Shown here: in pieces, positions 60,101 to 64,000 of the stretch
Layout of the letters: the number at the start of each line of letters is the position of its first letter
Numbering within the stretch: position 1 is the first letter of the stretch
NCBI GenBank assembly: GCA_964059195.1
Contig: CAXKWD010000002.1
Coordinates: 164,492,559 to 164,556,558 of the forward strand
Length of the DNA stretch: 64,000 nt
Source of the DNA: Ectobius pallidus
Taxonomy: Eukaryota; Arthropoda; Insecta; Blattodea; Ectobiidae
Reading direction: 5' to 3'
Position numbers and translations under genes: made by a program
The notes under the pieces: model-generated
The model's input: the letters and a program-made list of their open reading frames with translations, nothing else
The model's database searches: none
Told to the model about the DNA's origin: nothing

Positions 60101-60894
60101 TTATATGCAAAAGCAGTTGAAACTGTTCATTTTCCACTCTTATACAATCCCGCGCTTTAATAGAAGCTGCATGCCTTCCCGGGATTCTCAGCCCTGCCAA
60201 CTTCCGTTAGCGTCGATTTTAGTTTTATTTCCGAAACTTTCTTTTATGCTGTGAGTATGCGGATTTGAAACATATGTTATTTTTACCGATATGACTTTTT
60301 TCGTGTGAGTCTTTTTCATCGGTTCGACAGCCGTTATCTCGTAAACTATGGTACATTTTTATTGTCGATGTACTCGCTTTTATTCGTAATGAAATGTTAT
60401 GACGTTCGTCTCTTGGGAGTCTTTATGTACTAGGCTGATAAAATGGTTTTATTTCGACTTTTCTAAAATCCTGCGCGATTTTCATCTCCAAGAATAAAAA
60501 ATATTGTTTTTACATTAACAATATAATCTCAAAAATGTCTTGTGTTTCCGAGGAAACATAAGTTTATATGCCAAAGGCAGTTGAAACTTATTTTTTCCAC
60601 TTTTATACAATCCTCCGCTTTTATAGAAGCTGCATGCCTTCCCGGGATTCTCAGCCATGCCAACTTTCGTAAGCGTCGATTTTATTTTTATTTCCGAAAG
60701 TTTCTTCTATGCCGTGAGTGTGCGGAATTGAAAAAGATGTTATTTTTGCCGATATGACTTTTTTTCGTGCGAGGCGTTTTCAACGGTTCGAAAGCCTTTA
60801 TCTCGTAAACTATGGTACATTTTTGTTGTTGATGTTACACTCTTTTATTCGCAATGAAATGTTATGAGGTTCGTCTCTAGAGAGTTTTTATGTA

Positions 60895-61160
60895 GTATGC
60901 TGATAAAACGGTTTTATTTCGACTTTTCTAACTTCCGTTAGCGTCGATTTTATTTTTATTTCCCTAAGTTTCTTTTATGGTGTGAGTATACGGAATTGTA
61001 AAAGATGTTATTTTTGCCGATATGACTTTTTTCGTGTGAGGCGTTTCAGGCGGTTCGACAGTCGTTATAACGTAAACTATGGTACATTTTTATTTTTGAT
61101 GTACACGGTTTTATTCGCAATGAAATGTTATGACGTTCGTCTCTTAATAGTTTTTATGTA
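60895..61160 (+). repeat. Satellite monomer M, copy 5
   Basis: Identical junction at 60931/60932, preceded by a D/L hybrid monomer like copy 4 and followed by N like copies 2 and 3. Confidence 0.95.
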
Positions 61161-64000
61161 CTAGGCTGATAAAATAGTTTTATTTCGACTTTTCTAAAAT
61201 CCTGCGCGATTTTCATCTCCAAGAATAAAAAATATTGTTTTTACATTAACAATGTAATTTCAAAAATGTCTTGTGTATCCGAGGAAACATAAATTTATAT
61301 GCAAATCAGTTGAAACTGTTCATTTTCCACTCTTATACAATCCCGCGCTTTAATAGAAGCTGCATGCCTTCCCGGGATTCTCAGCCCTGCCAACTTCCGT
61401 TAGCGTCGATTTTAGTTTTATTTCCGAAAGTTTCTTTTATGCTGTGAGTATGCGGATTTGAAAAATATGTTATTTTTACCGATATGACTTTTTTCGTGTG
61501 AGTCGTTTTCATCGGTTCGACAGCCGTTATCTCGTAAACTATGGTACATTTTTATTGTTGATGTACACGCTTTTATTCGCAATGAAATGTTATGACGTTG
61601 GTCTCTTGGGAGTTTTTATGTACTAGGCTGATAAAATGGTTTTATTTCGACTTTTCTAAAATCCTGCGCGACTTTCATCTCCAAGAATAAAAAATATTGT
61701 TTTTACATTAACAATATAATCTCAAAAATGTCTCTTGTTTCCGAGGAAACATAAGTTTATATGCCAAAGGCAGTTGAAACTTTTTTTTCCACTTTTATAC
61801 AATCCTCCGCTTTTATAGAAGCTGCATGCCTTCCCGGGATTCTCAGCCATGCCAACTTTCGTAAGCGTCGATTTTATTTTTATTTCCGAAAGTTTCTTCT
61901 ATGCCGTGAGTGTGCGGAATTGAAAAAGATGTTATTTTTGCCGATATGACTTTTTTGGTGCGAGGCGTTTTTAACGGTTCGAAAGTCTTTATCTCGTAAA
62001 CTATGGTACATTTTTATTGTTGATGTACATGGTTATATTCGCAAAGAAAAGTTATGCCTTTTGTCATTTGGGAGGATTTATGTAGTACGCTGATAAAACG
62101 GTTTTATTTCGACTTTTCTAAAATCCTGCGCGATTTTCATCTCCAAGAATAAAAGATACTGTTTTTACATTAACAATATAATCTCAAAAATTTCTTGCGT
62201 TTCCGAGGAAACATAAGTTTATATGCAAAAGCAGTTGAAACTGTTCATTTTCCACTCTTATACAATACCGCGCTTTAATAGAAGCTGCATGCCTTCCCGG
62301 GATTCTCAGCCCTGCCAACTTCCGTTAGCGTCGATTTTATTTTTATTTCCGAAAGTTTCTTTTATGCTGTGAGTATGCGGAATTATAAAAGATGTTATTT
62401 TTGCCGATATGACTTTTTTCGTGTGAGTCGTTTTCAACGGTTCGACAGCCGTTATCTCGTAAACTATGGTACATTTTTATTGTTGATGTACACGCTTTTA
62501 TTCGCAATGAAATGTTATGACGTTCGTCTCTTGGGAGTTTTTATGTACTAGGCTGATAAAATGGTTTTATTTCGACTTTTCTAAAATCCTGCGCGATTTT
62601 CATCTCCAAGAATAAAAAATATTGTTTTTACATTAACAATATAATCTCAAAAATGTCTTGTGTTTCCGAGGAAACATAAGTTTATATGCAAAAGTAGTTG
62701 AAACTGTTCATTTTCCACTCTTATACAATCCTGCGCTTTAATAGAAGCTGCATGCCTTCCCGGGATTTTCAGCCCTGCCAACTTCCGTTAGCGTCGATTT
62801 TATTTTTATTTCCGTAAGTTTCTTTTATGCTGTGAGTATGCGGATTTGAAAAAGATGTTATTTTTGCCAATATGACTTTTTTCGTATGAGTCGTTTTTAA
62901 CGGTTCGACAGCCGTTATCTCGTAAACTATGGTACATTTTTATTGTTGATGTACACGCTTTTATTCGCAATGAAATGTTTTGACGTTCGTCTCTTGGGAG
63001 TTTTTATGTACTAGGCTGATAAAATGGTTTTATATCGACTTTTCTAAAATCCTGCGCGACTTTCATCTCCAAGAATAAAAAATATTGTTTTTACATTAAC
63101 AATATAATCTCAAAAATGTCTTGTGTTTCCGAGGAAACATAAGTTTATATGCAAAAGCAGTTGAAACTGTTCTTTTTCCACTCTTATACAATCCTGCGCT
63201 TTAATAGAAGCTGCATGCCTTCCCGGGATTTTCAGCCCTGCCAACTTCCGTTAGCGTCGATTTTATTTTTATTTCCGTAAGTTTCTTTTATGCTGTGAGT
63301 GTGCGGAATTGTAAAAAATGTTATTTTTGCCGATATGACTTTTTTCGTGCGAGGCGTTTTCAACGGTTCGACAGCCGTTATCTCGTAAACTATGGTACAT
63401 TTTTATTGTTGATGTTACACGGTTTTATTCGCAATGAAATGTTATGAGGTTCGTCTCTAGAGAGTTTTTATGTAGTATGCTGATAAAACGGTTTTATTTC
63501 GACTTTTCTAAAATCCTGCGCGATTTTCATCTCCAAGAATAAAAGATACTGTTTTTACATTAACAATATAATCTCAAAAATTTCTTGCGTTTCCGAGGAA
63601 ACATAAGTTTATATGCAAAAGCAGTTGAAACTGTTCATTTTCCACTCTTATACAATACCGCGCTTTAATAGAAGCTGCATGGCTTCCCGGGATTCTCAGC
63701 CCTACCAACTTCCGTTAGCGTCGATTTTATTTTTATTTCCCTATGTTTCTTTTATGGTGTGAGTATACGGAATTGTAAAAGATGTTATTTTTACCGATAT
63801 GACTTTTTTCGTGTGAGGCGTTTGAGACGGTTCGACAGCCGTTATAACGTAAACTATGGTACATTTTTATTGTTGATGTACACGCTTTTATTCGCAATGA
63901 AATGTTATGAAGTTCGTCTCTTGGGAGTTTTTATGTACTAGGCTGATAAAATGGTTTTATTTCGACTTTTCTAAAATCCTGCGCGATTTTCATCTCCAAG

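Larger units (their letters stand above)
19196..64000. repeat. 463-bp satellite DNA array with higher-order repeats
   Basis: About 99 monomers, continuing beyond the window end. Boundaries repeat every 463 bp exactly over most of the array; one type is 464 bp through an extra T in GATGTTACAC. Each monomer (plus orientation) contains, in order, GCTGATAAAA, CTGCGCG, CTCCAAGAATAAAA, TGTTTCCGAGGAAACA, AGAAGCTGCATGCC, CCCGGG, CTTCCGTTAGCGTCG, CCGATATGACTTTTTTCG, GGTTCGACAGCCG, GTAAACTATGGTACATTTTT and CGCAATGAAATG. The length is not divisible by three, and short frames (60, 64, 71 or 107 codons) end inside monomers, so the array is non-coding. No gene or other insertion interrupts it. A centromeric or other heterochromatic location is inference. 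Confidence 0.97.
47400..64000 (+). repeat. Scrambled distal part of the satellite array
   Basis: Monomers keep the 463-bp register but their type order no longer repeats cleanly. Local duplications include a P-J pair (52296-53221 and about 53222-54147) and two adjacent H' monomers (about 59040-59965). The last monomer is cut by the window end, so the right edge of the array is not seen. Confidence 0.85.

Noticed and set aside
20699..63941. Recurrent open frames of 60, 62, 64, 71, 76, 88, 104 and 107 codons across the satellite, some with very similar predicted proteins
   Set aside because: They recur because the monomers are near-identical. The 463-bp period shifts frame at every boundary, overlapping frames occur on both strands, deletions and indels are not frame-preserving, and no known domain is visible.
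19196..64000. CENP-B box in the satellite
   Set aside because: No site fits the NTTCGNNNNANNCGGGN core; the CCCGGG site lacks a correctly spaced TTCG on either strand.
19196..64000. CRISPR array
   Set aside because: The repeat unit is hundreds of bases long with no alternating unique spacers, and the surroundings are eukaryotic.

Overview
The window looks like nuclear DNA of an animal, most likely an insect. I found no intact protein gene, rRNA gene or functional tRNA gene. The insect suggestion rests on a tRNA-derived SINE whose body resembles ones I remember from cockroach and termite DNA, on decayed LINE reverse transcriptase of a type common in insects, and on AT-rich flanks full of small DNA-transposon relics. 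It is a recollection-based inference, not a database result.

Positions 1-19195 are a mosaic of decayed repeats. The clearest structure is a nest at about 2345-5125: a ~75-bp minisatellite is interrupted by a foldback DNA element (2644-4001, TA target duplication), which is interrupted by a solo LTR (2735-3387, TATC target duplication). Further right lie a LINE fragment (5150-5870), a TA-flanked MITE (7771-8305) with a truncated sister copy (6904-7262), a 361-bp tandem duplication of a composite tRNA-like repeat (8620-9342), a ~4-kb element with long inverted termini (10039-14005) carrying a SINE and a strong G-quadruplex motif, two copies of a second SINE family, and a minus-strand pseudogene-like reading frame (about 17247-17645).

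Positions 19196-64000 are one satellite array of about 99 monomers, basic length 463 bp. The first 4.06 kb are in minus orientation. At 23250/23251 the array flips and stays in plus orientation to the end of the window. Monomers fall into recognisable types, labelled here A-N and P. They form higher-order repeats: a 7-mer (3242 bp, order D-C-B-A-G-F-E in plus orientation) on both sides of the flip, then an 11-mer (5095 bp) that is the 7-mer with four extra monomers, then the 7-mer again. The 7+11 pair forms an 8337-bp super-repeat. Further right the order becomes irregular, with 2-mer and 3-mer duplications, a repeated six-monomer block, and five copies of a monomer sharing one exact 197-bp deletion.

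The array has no cooperating genes. Its short reading frames recur only because the monomers are near-identical, and 463 is not a multiple of three. The strongest candidates for something undescribed are the satellite family itself, its nested higher-order organisation with an orientation switch, and the four conserved inverted-repeat sites in each monomer.
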